Positions 42,383-52,190 of a DNA stretch of 52,851 nt are shown one piece after another. This stretch comes from an uncultured Clostridia bacterium. Its GTDB lineage: Bacteria > Bacillota > Clostridia > UBA1381. The stretch spans positions 1 to 52,851 of the forward strand of contig CAUGRT010000017.1 of assembly GCA_959602045.1 (NCBI GenBank), in the 5' to 3' direction. The notes below the pieces were generated by a model, which worked only from the letters and a program-made list of their open reading frames with translations, had not been told where the DNA came from and did no database searches. Both the position numbers and the translations under genes were made by a program. How positions within the stretch are numbered: the first letter of the stretch is position 1; each line of letters starts with the position of its first letter.

Positions 42383-43582
42383 TTATCGTTTCATATATCG
42401 GTCATATGCAGCCTGATAAATTTCAATTGCCCGGTCGATTCCCAATGTCTTCATCTGCGCAATATAGGAATCCCACTCATCAAAGGACTTTTTCCCCATG
42501 ATAAAAGCAATTGTCATTTCTTCTTCAAACGTATTGCAATCATTGATAATCTTCGAAAGCTCCTGACTTTCCTCGCCGGACGGCGTCACTGCCGGTAAGA
42601 TATGAGCCTCCGTATCCGTATCCGACCAATTCCGCAAAGCCTCCTGTTGAACATCCAATGATGCATACTGCTCAATATATCGAACATCCTGCTCAAATGC
42701 GCCCAATCCTGAGGTTCTGGTATAAATGCCGAGCATATTCGCCATCGTGTAGCCATCGCTGTTTTTTGTAATTAATTCCGTATATTTCGGATAACCGTCC
42801 ACCATCTCATAGCTCTCGCCCTCAATACCGAAGTTCATCAGCATATGTCCTTCTTCACTATAGCAATAATCCAAAAACTTTGCAGCCGATTCAATATCCT
42901 TGCATTTGGATGAAATCGCGGCGCCAAATCCCGGAACAACATTTTGCAATGCGCTAAACATTGACTTTCCGCCCTTGGTAAGAGCCGGATATTTTGCTCC
43001 GGTAAGCGTGAAACCTTCTTCGGTAGCGGAACCCATCCATTTTCCGATGCCGCCGCCCACTGCGCCCAGCGTTGCGCCCGACTTGCCGGTTGAAATGAGC
43101 AGCTTCTCATCATTCCGCACAAACGGGAACATGTAGTACGTTCCGTTATCCGTCTTGCAAGCCTTGTCAATCTCCGGATTTTCTTCAAGAAACTTTTTCA
43201 GATTCGGCGCATACTGATCAATGACATCGTTCAAGCTGATAATTTGATTATTCTTTAAAGCTGCCTCCGGTCCTCCGGGGAACTCCGTCCAGTTTGTTTC
43301 GATAATGTCCGTCAAATCATTGGAAGCCAGCATCAGATTAAACTGATCGTTGTCCTGTGCGTGAACAAACTCAACATCCACCCCTGAATCTTTGCACCAT
43401 GCCTTTCCCAATGGTGTTTCCGACAAGTTTGAAACCTGCGTCTTTGCATTGGGATTCAATGCTATCCATGCGGTAATCTTTTGTCCTGAGTTTGATTTTT
43501 TTGTAAGTCCCAGACCGGAACAGCCCGAAACCATACATGCCGCCGCAACCGCTAAGCAAACCCCTTTAAATACTTTTTTCAT
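42383..43582 (-). CDS. LplA/YtcQ-type sugar-binding lipoprotein, apparently with an internal deletion
   Basis: The 399-residue product is a lipoprotein (lipobox VSGC, Cys21) with family motifs LGKAWCKDSGVDVEF, DLTDIIETNW and a C-terminal half with ESAAKFLDYCYSEEGHMLMNFGIEGESY. LplA-type proteins are usually about 500 to 560 residues. Here FPFVRNDEKLLISTGKSGATLGAVGGGI seems to join the early FPF motif straight to the later STGKSGA motif. The intervening roughly 130 residues (usually with IRKDWLDKLGL and WYKEGLIDPE) are missing without loss of frame. The missing part forms much of the sugar-binding cleft, so function is doubtful. The start has AAGGAGG. It precedes the two permeases. Confidence 0.85.
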   Translation of the reverse strand: MKKVFKGVCLAVAAACMVSGCSGLGLTKKSNSGQKITAWIALNPNAKTQVSNLSETPLGKAWCKDSGVDVEFVHAQDNDQFNLMLASNDLTDIIETNWTEFPGGPEAALKNNQIISLNDVIDQYAPNLKKFLEENPEIDKACKTDNGTYYMFPFVRNDEKLLISTGKSGATLGAVGGGIGKWMGSATEEGFTLTGAKYPALTKGGKSMFSALQNVVPGFGAAISSKCKDIESAAKFLDYCYSEEGHMLMNFGIEGESYEMVDGYPKYTELITKNSDGYTMANMLGIYTRTSGLGAFEQDVRYIEQYASLDVQQEALRNWSDTDTEAHILPAVTPSGEESQELSKIINDCNTFEEEMTIAFIMGKKSFDEWDSYIAQMKTLGIDRAIEIYQAAYDRYMKR

Positions 43583-43615
43583 ATAAAAAACCTCCTTATT
43601 GATTCATACATCTGT

Positions 43616-46600
43616 TTATTCATAGAAATAACAAATCCCTCTCAAAAGCCGCACCGCCTGCTCTGCCGTAAGGTATTCCGTTTCATTCCATTCCCGATCC
43701 GCGATTCCGATTATTTTTGCAATATCCGTAACCGAATGAATCCCCTCCATATCGCTCTCAACTCTGTAAAGCATGGCAGTACCGCTGTTTTGCTCCTCCG
43801 ATAAAAGATTAAAATCGTTAATTTTTCCGGGCGGATCCGTCACCCAAGACAGCTTTTTATCATCGCTGACCGGCGGCAAATAGACCTTGCCAATGACAAA
43901 TATCCCATAGCTCAATCCAAAGCGCGCCCCGAATTGACTTTGTTCGGTTTTGGGTTGTTTTTGATACGCTGCCAGAGAATTATCAATCAGCGAAAAGCAA
44001 TTATCCTCGATTGCCGCCGGCAGATACATCGTATCAATCACGCCCGGAGAGGGTGCGGAAAGCCGAAAACCGTAATGAATGCCAAGCGTCTTTTCTTCCT
44101 CGCCCTCCGGTGTCACATACACGTCAAAATCCTGCATTTCGGGACGTACCTCCAATCGGAAAGAATATGCCTTGTTTCCCGAATACGGCACGGCACTTTC
44201 GGCGGCATAAGTCGTTTTATTGTACGCGTCGATATATCCGTCCGGATTGAATCTTACAATCACCGCAAGCTGCGACATTGCGCTAACGCCCAATGCACCC
44301 TCGGTCAAGCCGACCAGTGCATTCACCTTTTCCTTATCCGGCACAACCGTAAAGCAAATTTCGAATTGTTCCGTCTGTGGAAGAATGGAAAATTTGCAAT
44401 CGTTAAACGCCACCTTTGTACGCCAATTGATCTTCTCTTTCGGCTTTAACGGAATAACAAATTCTTTTGTCGTTTCCGCCGAATTTTTCCGAATCGTCGC
44501 TGTTAAGGTTACGGTTGTATCATCATTATTGATGTAGCTGCGTGAAAGAACTCCGGTGTCGGATAAAACCTTTTCATTGGAGGAACTCCAGCTGATTCGG
44601 GTATCATACAGGAACTCCCGTACAAGCTCCACATCCGATGAAAGCATATCGCCGTCATAGGCAATTTGCAGCTCCTGCGCCGCAAGCTTTACCGCATCTT
44701 CGTCATTCTTCGGAATCGCCGGAACGGCTATTTCCATCCCCTCGACTCCAAACCTCCTAAGTTTCTCCGGATAATCCGCCGCAAGCTTCTTTAGCACCGT
44801 GCCATAAGCGTCCGAATTACAAATCGGCTGAGAGGTATTCGGGAATAAATCCATCCCCAAAATCTTTTGTGCCGCACGGTTCAGCTCCTGTCCGCTTGGC
44901 GTTCCGTCCGTCAGACTTACATCCTGCTGCTTCAGCCAAACCCTTGCCACTTCCTCTTTAGAGCCCGCACCAATAGTAAATTCCAGAGTATGCTCCGGTG
45001 TTGCTCTCACATTTCCGCCTTTGGTAATCATGATCTTCGTTCCTGAGCTTGTAATGGTATACCCGGTTTCATCGGTTATCTCAAATTCACCGCTTTCAAT
45101 ACGGAATGAAGCAGCGTCAGCGCCGTATAATGCAATTTCTATTTTCTCGGAATTGTATTCCCCAATCTCCGCTTCAAATGCACCGGCAAGCTCTGTGACA
45201 TAGATCGGACGTTTCAAAGCATGGAAACAATCAAACTGACTTGTCTTTTCACATAAGGTTACAACATTCGGCGTATGAATCCGATTTCTCATTCCCTGCC
45301 ATAAGCCGGCGTCATTCACCGTAATCTCAAGCTCCTTTTCAAAATTGCCGCTTGAGCTACCTGTCACGTTCATTCCCATGATTGTCGTTGACCGCTCCGA
45401 TTCATAGGCATTTACCGTAATCTCCGGATAGCTGTATCGGTTCACCGTAATATCAGCGTTATACGGCTTTGACTCTGCACCAAACGCAGCGGCAACTCCG
45501 GTATAGCCCAATCGGATGACGCTATCCTGCCTTTCATCAATCAGCTTTTTCAACTCGCTGCAATGTCTTAAAAGCGTAAGATTTTGCCCCACGGTATTGG
45601 CAATCTGCAAAGAGTACCCCTCCGCTCCGATCTTATGCGCCGCCGATCCTCCCGGCGTCTGTGCGCACAACCAAACATCAAGGAGGGAAAGTATATTTTC
45701 AAAATACCGTTCCTCACCGGTAATCTTATAGGCACAATACAGAACATCCACCGCCATAATATCGGACATCGGGGATTTTCCTCTGGTGTTATCTTCGTTC
45801 ACCTCATATTCATCCGCATCTCCGAACGGATGCCAGATTCCCGGCCCAAAGTTTTCATTTTCACTGCACAGAAAATCCGCACATCGGTCAATGACATTCT
45901 TCATTTGATCGGTTTGCTCATATTCAAACATTTCAAGGATTCCGCGTATGCCATAAAGATAAATATAATTCTTTGCTGCCGGCATAAGCTGCTTTGATTG
46001 AACATAGGCTCTGCCGTCATCATGATATGCCTGATACCAAAATCCTCTGTCCGTCTGCGTTTTATCCGCCCAGCCAACAATATCCTGAGCTGCCTGTCTG
46101 TACTTTTCATCTCCGTAAAGCTGATAAGCCAGGTACAAGCCCCGTGCCTGAATCAAGTATCGGCTTTCCGCTTCTGTACTGTAGCTCACGCGCTCACCGC
46201 TCCAAGTCACCCGTCGCGGATAATGCTCTCCGGCATTGGTGCGGATATACATATTTTTATAAATGTAATCCACAGCCGCTTTGAATACCCGTTCAAGATA
46301 TTCATTTCCGCTGATCATATACGCCATGTACAGTCCGCTCAAATCTCCGTAATACGGATGGCTGGTAAAAAACCGGTCGCCCCCGTACTGTTCTCCCGTT
46401 CTGTAACGATTGGCACCGTAAATCTCATCCATTCCGCCTTTATAAATCACCACATCTGCCCAGCTTTCGGCGCTATCGGTAATCATACTGTAAAGCAGAG
46501 GATCCTCACTCATCATATAGCCGTAGCTAAGGTAAAACTCCATTTCACCGTTTCGCGTTCCGTAGGATGAACAAAGATTGGCTTCAACATCAATATCATA

Positions 46601-47743
46601 CGGAATACTGCCGGCTTCAAAACGTCCGTCCAGCTTATCGCTCGCCCAATGCAGCGCGCTGATCATTTTCTCAGCCGGGGACGGAATCTCCATATCGGAA
46701 ATCACACCTGCCGCCACAAATTGCTCTGCCGATACGGTACACTCCGGCGGATTGGAAATCGTCTTATAGTCCCCCTCGCCGTTCTTGCCCAACGACAGAT
46801 AAAGATGATTTGTTCGCGTTACACCGTCATACCACATAAAATCCGTATTGTTGACAATCGGCGCAATTTTTATTGTGCTGCCATCCGCTATAAATCCGGT
46901 ATCCTCGCGCTTTGACACCGCTCCCCGAAATTTTGAATTATCCGTTGAAATCAGCGTCATGCTGCCAATATTGACAAAATCCTCGGTAACAACTCCGACC
47001 GGTTGTGAAGAATCCCGAAGCATCATTCCGGTACTGCGGATGGTTTCATTTTGCAGCGTATTGATTCGATATTCCATATCAACCCACTCACTGTTATAAG
47101 ACAAAGTGGCACAAATCTCGCCTTGAACCGTATCCGAAATCGCGCCGAAAACTCTTGCCTTAACGTACAAGTCCGACTCCTGCACAATCTCAAACTCCGT
47201 TCCTTTCATGCTTTGAACGCTGCCGTTCACTTCGGCATATACATTCAAGCCCGATTCCGCCAAAAGCTCCTTGTTCTGATAGGTTATGCTTTCTATTCCC
47301 CGATACCCCATTCGGAGCGATATAGCATCATTGCTCATTTGGATATGATCAGGGAACTGCGTGCATGTAACCGCGCTCTTAAACGCTCTTTTCCCGTTCG
47401 TTATGTACATCCTTTTAATTTCATTCGGTTTTAAATCCGCCGATACGGCAAATTTCAGCCATTGAATACTGCCATCATCATAATACTGCATCGGCTCCGC
47501 CGTAAAAGGAATTTCATTTCCGCTATCGTCTTTCAGCACAAGCTCGGTGCAGTCATAGACGCTGCCCTTTTCCAATGCCACGCCCCGGCGCGTCAAATAA
47601 TCGGATACCGAAATTCCGTTTTTTTCTGTGATCGTAACCGGAATTTTAATCTCGGCATTTGCCGCACAGGCATTGATCGGAATCACCAGATTGGAAATCA
47701 AAATCGCACACAGCAGCAGCCATGACATCATTTTCCTTTTCAC
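43616..47743 (-). CDS. giant secreted YetA-like rhamnogalacturonan-lyase-type protein (second)
   Basis: The start is GTG at 47743 (VKRKMMSWLLLCAILISNL, a signal peptide), six bases after GGAGG. The frame to 47776 has no such site. The roughly 1375-residue product has the YetA/PcRGLX domains at once (no LamG modules before): RIFT barrel IKIPVTITEKNGIS, a beta-sandwich with a WVDMEYR motif, and an alpha/alpha toroid with SHPYYGDLSGLYMAYMISG and FWYQAYHDDGRAYV. An atrophied Ig-like domain (about 1010 to 1110) and a jelly-roll-like domain (about 1110 to 1290) follow. A tail with EYLTAEQAVRLL ends it. It probably cleaves rhamnogalacturonan I. It is homologous to the gene at 32220 but clearly diverged. 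It follows the 541-residue gene and precedes the binding protein. Confidence 0.82.
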   Translation of the reverse strand: MKRKMMSWLLLCAILISNLVIPINACAANAEIKIPVTITEKNGISVSDYLTRRGVALEKGSVYDCTELVLKDDSGNEIPFTAEPMQYYDDGSIQWLKFAVSADLKPNEIKRMYITNGKRAFKSAVTCTQFPDHIQMSNDAISLRMGYRGIESITYQNKELLAESGLNVYAEVNGSVQSMKGTEFEIVQESDLYVKARVFGAISDTVQGEICATLSYNSEWVDMEYRINTLQNETIRSTGMMLRDSSQPVGVVTEDFVNIGSMTLISTDNSKFRGAVSKREDTGFIADGSTIKIAPIVNNTDFMWYDGVTRTNHLYLSLGKNGEGDYKTISNPPECTVSAEQFVAAGVISDMEIPSPAEKMISALHWASDKLDGRFEAGSIPYDIDVEANLCSSYGTRNGEMEFYLSYGYMMSEDPLLYSMITDSAESWADVVIYKGGMDEIYGANRYRTGEQYGGDRFFTSHPYYGDLSGLYMAYMISGNEYLERVFKAAVDYIYKNMYIRTNAGEHYPRRVTWSGERVSYSTEAESRYLIQARGLYLAYQLYGDEKYRQAAQDIVGWADKTQTDRGFWYQAYHDDGRAYVQSKQLMPAAKNYIYLYGIRGILEMFEYEQTDQMKNVIDRCADFLCSENENFGPGIWHPFGDADEYEVNEDNTRGKSPMSDIMAVDVLYCAYKITGEERYFENILSLLDVWLCAQTPGGSAAHKIGAEGYSLQIANTVGQNLTLLRHCSELKKLIDERQDSVIRLGYTGVAAAFGAESKPYNADITVNRYSYPEITVNAYESERSTTIMGMNVTGSSSGNFEKELEITVNDAGLWQGMRNRIHTPNVVTLCEKTSQFDCFHALKRPIYVTELAGAFEAEIGEYNSEKIEIALYGADAASFRIESGEFEITDETGYTITSSGTKIMITKGGNVRATPEHTLEFTIGAGSKEEVARVWLKQQDVSLTDGTPSGQELNRAAQKILGMDLFPNTSQPICNSDAYGTVLKKLAADYPEKLRRFGVEGMEIAVPAIPKNDEDAVKLAAQELQIAYDGDMLSSDVELVREFLYDTRISWSSSNEKVLSDTGVLSRSYINNDDTTVTLTATIRKNSAETTKEFVIPLKPKEKINWRTKVAFNDCKFSILPQTEQFEICFTVVPDKEKVNALVGLTEGALGVSAMSQLAVIVRFNPDGYIDAYNKTTYAAESAVPYSGNKAYSFRLEVRPEMQDFDVYVTPEGEEEKTLGIHYGFRLSAPSPGVIDTMYLPAAIEDNCFSLIDNSLAAYQKQPKTEQSQFGARFGLSYGIFVIGKVYLPPVSDDKKLSWVTDPPGKINDFNLLSEEQNSGTAMLYRVESDMEGIHSVTDIAKIIGIADREWNETEYLTAEQAVRLLRGICYFYE

Positions 47744-47781
47744 ATCAATCCTCCGTTCTGCCATTTCAGGCGTCACAAATT

Positions 47782-47880
47782 TTACTTTTCCGCTCCCGAC
47801 TCGACCTGAAGCACATTATAGATTGCAGTAATCGCCTGCGCCCGCGTCACATAAGCATGCGGCGCAAACATATTCTTTTT
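47782..47880 (-). pseudogene. frameshifted SLH fragment at the end of the LamG-like gene
   Basis: In the frame next to that of the upstream gene, the minus strand reads KNMFAPHAYVTRAQAITAIYNVLQ and ends at TAA (47784-47782). This is the end of an SLH repeat (FxPxxxxTRAQA). The shift occurs within GAAAAAG. Most of the SLH domain is also missing. The gene at 47816 appears to have lost a wall anchor. Confidence 0.75.
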
Positions 47881-49420
47881 CATAGTCCGCAAAGGTATCG
47901 GAATGTACACTCAGATAATCGGCAAAAGCCTTTACCGTTTCGCTGATCTGCTCATCCGTACCGTTTTGGATGCGATTCAATGCCGCGTCCGCAGCATCGG
48001 CTGCAAAGTACAAAAAGCTTTGCTTAAGTTCATGCACATATTCCCCCGAAGCCGTTATAATTCCGTCACTCGTCAAGATTTCCTCCGGAATCTCAAACGT
48101 ACATTCAAAAGAACCGTCCTCATCTTCCGTAATAACACTGCCATAGCAATTCTCGCCGATCTGTACCTCTAAAGTCACGGCGTCATCGCTATTCCGTATC
48201 AGCGTTCCTTTAATCGTCACCGCCCCGTTTGCGGCTGTAACCTCTGTCAGCTTGACTCGGCTATAGTCACTCAAATACAAACTAAAATCACGATAAATTG
48301 TATCAACCGCCGCTCTTAATTTCAGCCGCCCCATTGTTCCGGACGGAATCAAAAGGCGATTTCCGTCCAGCTGCACACCCTCAACCGTCTGAAGCAGCTG
48401 CCAGCTCGGCTCGCATGGATATTCCCGTCCAAAATTGTCGGTAACGGATACGTTCAAGCTATGCTCAATCGTTCCGTCCTCTGAGGTAAACACCGTTGCC
48501 CCATTCTCTGGAAAGTCAATCTCATTTGGGAGTAACTCAACCGTACCCTCCGCTGACTCCGGATAAAATTTCCCGGCTTCAAATTCACTTTTGGTATTTT
48601 CCAATTGCTCCGATACTGAAGCAAGCTCCTCTGCCGACAATACCGTTCTCGTTATCTGCCGAATTTCGGATAACCGATCCTTGAACATTTGGTATCTTGT
48701 ATAAGAATAATCCCCCTCGCTACTTCCGATTGTATAAGAGGATAGTTCCTTTTCGGTTTCCAAAACCGCCGAATCAATTTCCTCATTATTGATACCGTAA
48801 AATGCGAGATTATCTGCCTTGCACACACCGATACCCGTTCCGCCGTCTATCTGAAGCTGAATCATTCCGGCATCCTCCGCGGCAGACTGAAAAAATTCAT
48901 TGCCGCTGCAATACTGTTTTCCGTTGACATAAAAATCATAGGTTTTTGTATTAAAATTCAGCACAGCCCGTAAATGCATCCATTCGCCGATTGTATAATC
49001 CGGTACGACAAGTGTACTCATCCGTTCCCCGATTCGCACAACCAGTCCTGTTTTAGAGGCTGTCAGAAGAAACGGTCTGTTTTGCTTTTTGGAATCATAA
49101 ATCTGCATCACTCTTATCGAGCCGCCATCTTCGCTTTCCCGTATAAAATCCATATCAAATACGGCAATATTGCTGATCGAGTCAAAACTTGTCTGAACCA
49201 AAGATAAATTACTGCCCGAGCTTGTCATTTGCAGTACATGATTATCCTCTCCATCCGAAACAATCTGAGCGGTTGCCCCGTTTTTTGCCGAAACCGTATA
49301 GCCGCTCAGGCTTTCCTCCTCAAAATCATCCTCATGCACATATTGAAAGGCATATGAAATTGTGTGCAGCATAACGAATACCATGATTCCTATGACTGCC
49401 GATGCTATTTTTTTCATCAT
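47816..49420 (-). CDS. secreted LamG-like protein, C-terminus frameshifted
   Basis: The ATG at 49420 (MMKKIASAVIGIMVF, a signal peptide) has CGGAGGATT upstream. The roughly 534-residue product has one concanavalin/LamG-like module (about 30 to 210, with GEWMHLRAVLNFNTKTYDFYVNG), a helical linker (about 215 to 285), and a region of beta domains (about 290 to 470). The last 18 residues (VCAACLCDAGAGDYCNL) are read out of frame over what was an SLH repeat. So the protein is likely released rather than wall-bound. It lies between the SLH protein and the second YetA-like gene. Function is probably binding of cell-wall polysaccharide; no catalytic motif is visible. Confidence 0.75.
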   Translation of the reverse strand: MMKKIASAVIGIMVFVMLHTISYAFQYVHEDDFEEESLSGYTVSAKNGATAQIVSDGEDNHVLQMTSSGSNLSLVQTSFDSISNIAVFDMDFIRESEDGGSIRVMQIYDSKKQNRPFLLTASKTGLVVRIGERMSTLVVPDYTIGEWMHLRAVLNFNTKTYDFYVNGKQYCSGNEFFQSAAEDAGMIQLQIDGGTGIGVCKADNLAFYGINNEEIDSAVLETEKELSSYTIGSSEGDYSYTRYQMFKDRLSEIRQITRTVLSAEELASVSEQLENTKSEFEAGKFYPESAEGTVELLPNEIDFPENGATVFTSEDGTIEHSLNVSVTDNFGREYPCEPSWQLLQTVEGVQLDGNRLLIPSGTMGRLKLRAAVDTIYRDFSLYLSDYSRVKLTEVTAANGAVTIKGTLIRNSDDAVTLEVQIGENCYGSVITEDEDGSFECTFEIPEEILTSDGIITASGEYVHELKQSFLYFAADAADAALNRIQNGTDEQISETVKAFADYLSVHSDTFADYEKEYVCAACLCDAGAGDYCNL

Positions 49421-49474
49421 AATCCTCCGTTTCGCCGCCATTGTCAGCGCTTATTTTCCACAGCATGTTGTTGT

Positions 49475-52072
49475 TTACCTGTATATCACAATATCCTTAA
49501 TATCCGCCCTTGCACAACGTACAAATACATAATCATTCTCCGAAAGATTCGTCAATGTCAAAAGCCTTGTTGTCTTTCCCGAAGCCGTATCATATAAGTA
49601 GATATTCGGGCTATAGCGTCCGAACGGATAAGATCTCGTTTCGGAGCTGTCCAGTTTAAAATAACTGTTGCTTTTGTACGCCGTAACTTTTCCGAAAGCG
49701 GTATTCATTTCGCTTAAATGGTCATTGGCATTGAACATGGTATATCGCGGTGCGGTATTGCTGTGATCATGAATCACATGGAGCAAATCCACCTGTCCTT
49801 TGCTGTTCGTTCCGTACTGAATCACATCCCCCGGTTCAAGATCATTAAAATATTTCTTTCCCTCACCGGACCAATTCGTACTTTTTACATCATATAAATC
49901 CTCATCCTCCGGCTCAATTTCAACCTTGACGCCGCCGCAATAAGCTTCATATGCCGTAACTAAATTATTATCGCTGTTTACTTTCGTGTATTTTGCCGTA
50001 ATCAACGCGGCCAATTTCGTATTCACAAAACCGTTATTCGGCTTTTTCGCGGCTGCCGTTAGATTATCAAAAGTCAATACGACTACTGCCGGAATGAATT
50101 TTTCGTTTGCGTCATAAACCTGTACATTCAGCCCCGAAACATCGGTTCCGAAATAATCATATCCGCCCACCGCAAAATCATCGTCCGAATCGCCGTTTCT
50201 CGATACGCCAACCATAACAGTCTGCGTTGATATTTTATAGTTCTCCGATAAAAACTGCGCATACAGCCGTTCGCCGCTGCCTTGATAATCCAAAGAAAAC
50301 CGATCTTTGTCATAACCGTCATAGCCGTTGACCGATACTCCGTCCTCCGCCTTTTGGATTTTCGTCAGCCGCTCTCCCTCAGCGCCGTATCGCACCAGCT
50401 GCTTTGAGGAAAATAATCTTGAAAATTCCTCCCGTGAAATTTTCCGTCCCGAAACATAACTGCCCGATAACTCTCCCGAATACAGTGTTTTGTCCGTGTC
50501 ATCCACTTTCAGCTTATGCTTATTCCCTTTCATATCGAAAATGTTTACATATGTAACGTCTTCCATATCGTCTGAAATCAGCTTCATCAGATAACCGTAA
50601 CTCAATCCGTCGTTTGCACCGTCATTGACCCAATAAACCAGTTCACCCTGTTTGCCGAAATAACCGATACCGCTTTTCCCCAATTCCGGAACAGCGGGAA
50701 TGGATGGAATGTACCGATATTCCTTTCCATTGATCTTTATTTCCTCTCCGTTAAGACTTTCAACCGTACCGCTGACGCTTCCGTTTAAGATTTCAATAAC
50801 AATACTCTCTCTCGAATCTATTTTTCCTGCCGCGTCATAGGTGCATAAAACGCTTAATACAATTCCGCTTTTAATTTCCCGGAAATCCGTTTCCGCTCCG
50901 TCATAGACGATGCTTAAATCCCCCCCCCCGGAAAATGCACTGATTTGAATTTCCGGCTTATCATCCTTACTGTATATCGTTTCGGAAACCGTATCAACCG
51001 TATCTACCATATAATAATCATATCGTTCGACAATAACCAAATCGCCCGTTCCGTTATGATCTGTATCCACAATCATAACCACGCCGCTTTCCGGCATCAG
51101 ATCATCATTCGAAATCCCGACCGTATTCACACGGTTCAGATAAACCAAAGAATTTTTGTCAATATTTTTTGTCTTGATTCGATTGCTTTCCGTCTGATAG
51201 GAAATATACGGCGTTCCCCGATCGTTCTTATCAAACCCCGATGCCTTTTCAATATTCTGTCCTATAACCGTGACAACATCACTTTGCGTTCCCTTAAACC
51301 AGATTACCGCACTATATTCCTCGTATTCCTTAATATAGACCGTTCCTGTGCCGCCCAGGCAATCATAGCCGATGTCCGTTTCATTTTCATAAACCGTGTT
51401 GTCTATGCAAATCTGACTATCCCGAATTTCGGGATAGTCAGAAAGGGAAATGCCGCGAATACCGCGAACCGTTCCGCGCGTGCGGTAAATCCCGTGCTTC
51501 TTATATAAAAAGGTTTCCTCGCTCGTTTTTAACGCTGTCCCATCAGGAACGGCGTATTTGGATTCAAGCACATTCATAAGCAGCGTATTGGCGGCATTGC
51601 AGGTAAGCTGTCCGCCGATTGGCATAGCATCGTCCAATGCCAGAGTTTTTATCATATGCTCACGCATTGAAGATCCGGCAGCTTCTCCGAAGCCCAATAC
51701 ACGAAGCGCAATGGTAAAAGCGTCTTGAACCGAAACAATACTGTCGGGATAAAACCTTCCCTCCTCTGCTCCGTTTACATATCCCACTTTTGCGGCTGCC
51801 TCAATATATTCACCCTGCTCACCGGATACATCCTGAAACGAATCCGGCTGCAAGCCCGAATGTTCCAAGCCTGCCGTCTGAACCATCAAAACCGTAAAAT
51901 CTCCGCGCGTAATGTACTGTTCAGACGCAACTGCCGATATTCCCATAACATTTAATAACGCAGCCTCATCCGTTGCCGGCTCTGACGCTTGTACCTTATC
52001 GGCAGCAGACGACATGCCGCCCCAAAGCATTGCTATGGATAATGTCACGGCAGCCACCTTTCGTATCATCAT
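49475..52072 (-). CDS. large SLH-domain surface protein with a poly-G tract
   Basis: The ATG at 52072 (MMIRKVAAVTLSIAMLWGG, a signal peptide) follows GGGGGATC. The longer frame to 52099 lacks a site. The roughly 865-residue product has SLH repeats at about 45 to 195 (YITRGDFTVLMVQ, FQDV, VGYVNGAEEGRFYPDS), so it should be held by the wall. The rest is a long beta-rich region of repeated small domains (about 205 to 865) with no enzyme motif I recognise. Ten consecutive G (coding strand; plus-strand 50920-50929) encode part of FSGGGDLS. In this form the frame is open. It may be a surface scaffold or adhesin of the pectin locus. It follows the beta-helix gene after a 118-base gap. Confidence 0.75.
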   Translation of the reverse strand: MMIRKVAAVTLSIAMLWGGMSSAADKVQASEPATDEAALLNVMGISAVASEQYITRGDFTVLMVQTAGLEHSGLQPDSFQDVSGEQGEYIEAAAKVGYVNGAEEGRFYPDSIVSVQDAFTIALRVLGFGEAAGSSMREHMIKTLALDDAMPIGGQLTCNAANTLLMNVLESKYAVPDGTALKTSEETFLYKKHGIYRTRGTVRGIRGISLSDYPEIRDSQICIDNTVYENETDIGYDCLGGTGTVYIKEYEEYSAVIWFKGTQSDVVTVIGQNIEKASGFDKNDRGTPYISYQTESNRIKTKNIDKNSLVYLNRVNTVGISNDDLMPESGVVMIVDTDHNGTGDLVIVERYDYYMVDTVDTVSETIYSKDDKPEIQISAFSGGGDLSIVYDGAETDFREIKSGIVLSVLCTYDAAGKIDSRESIVIEILNGSVSGTVESLNGEEIKINGKEYRYIPSIPAVPELGKSGIGYFGKQGELVYWVNDGANDGLSYGYLMKLISDDMEDVTYVNIFDMKGNKHKLKVDDTDKTLYSGELSGSYVSGRKISREEFSRLFSSKQLVRYGAEGERLTKIQKAEDGVSVNGYDGYDKDRFSLDYQGSGERLYAQFLSENYKISTQTVMVGVSRNGDSDDDFAVGGYDYFGTDVSGLNVQVYDANEKFIPAVVVLTFDNLTAAAKKPNNGFVNTKLAALITAKYTKVNSDNNLVTAYEAYCGGVKVEIEPEDEDLYDVKSTNWSGEGKKYFNDLEPGDVIQYGTNSKGQVDLLHVIHDHSNTAPRYTMFNANDHLSEMNTAFGKVTAYKSNSYFKLDSSETRSYPFGRYSPNIYLYDTASGKTTRLLTLTNLSENDYVFVRCARADIKDIVIYR

Positions 52073-52190
52073 ACTGATCCCCCATTCCATTAAAATCATT
52101 TTTCATTCTGTAACTATTGTACTATAAAACCCCGTCCAAAGTACACGGACAGAAACGGTTATAGACGTACAAAAGCCGTTTTTTAGCCAT

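Noticed and set aside
52100..52190. Strong promoter for the SLH protein in the gap
   Set aside because: A TACAAT is present on the minus strand, but no -35 lies at proper distance. Weak hairpins there also lack T runs. Expression may come from an upstream promoter outside the window.
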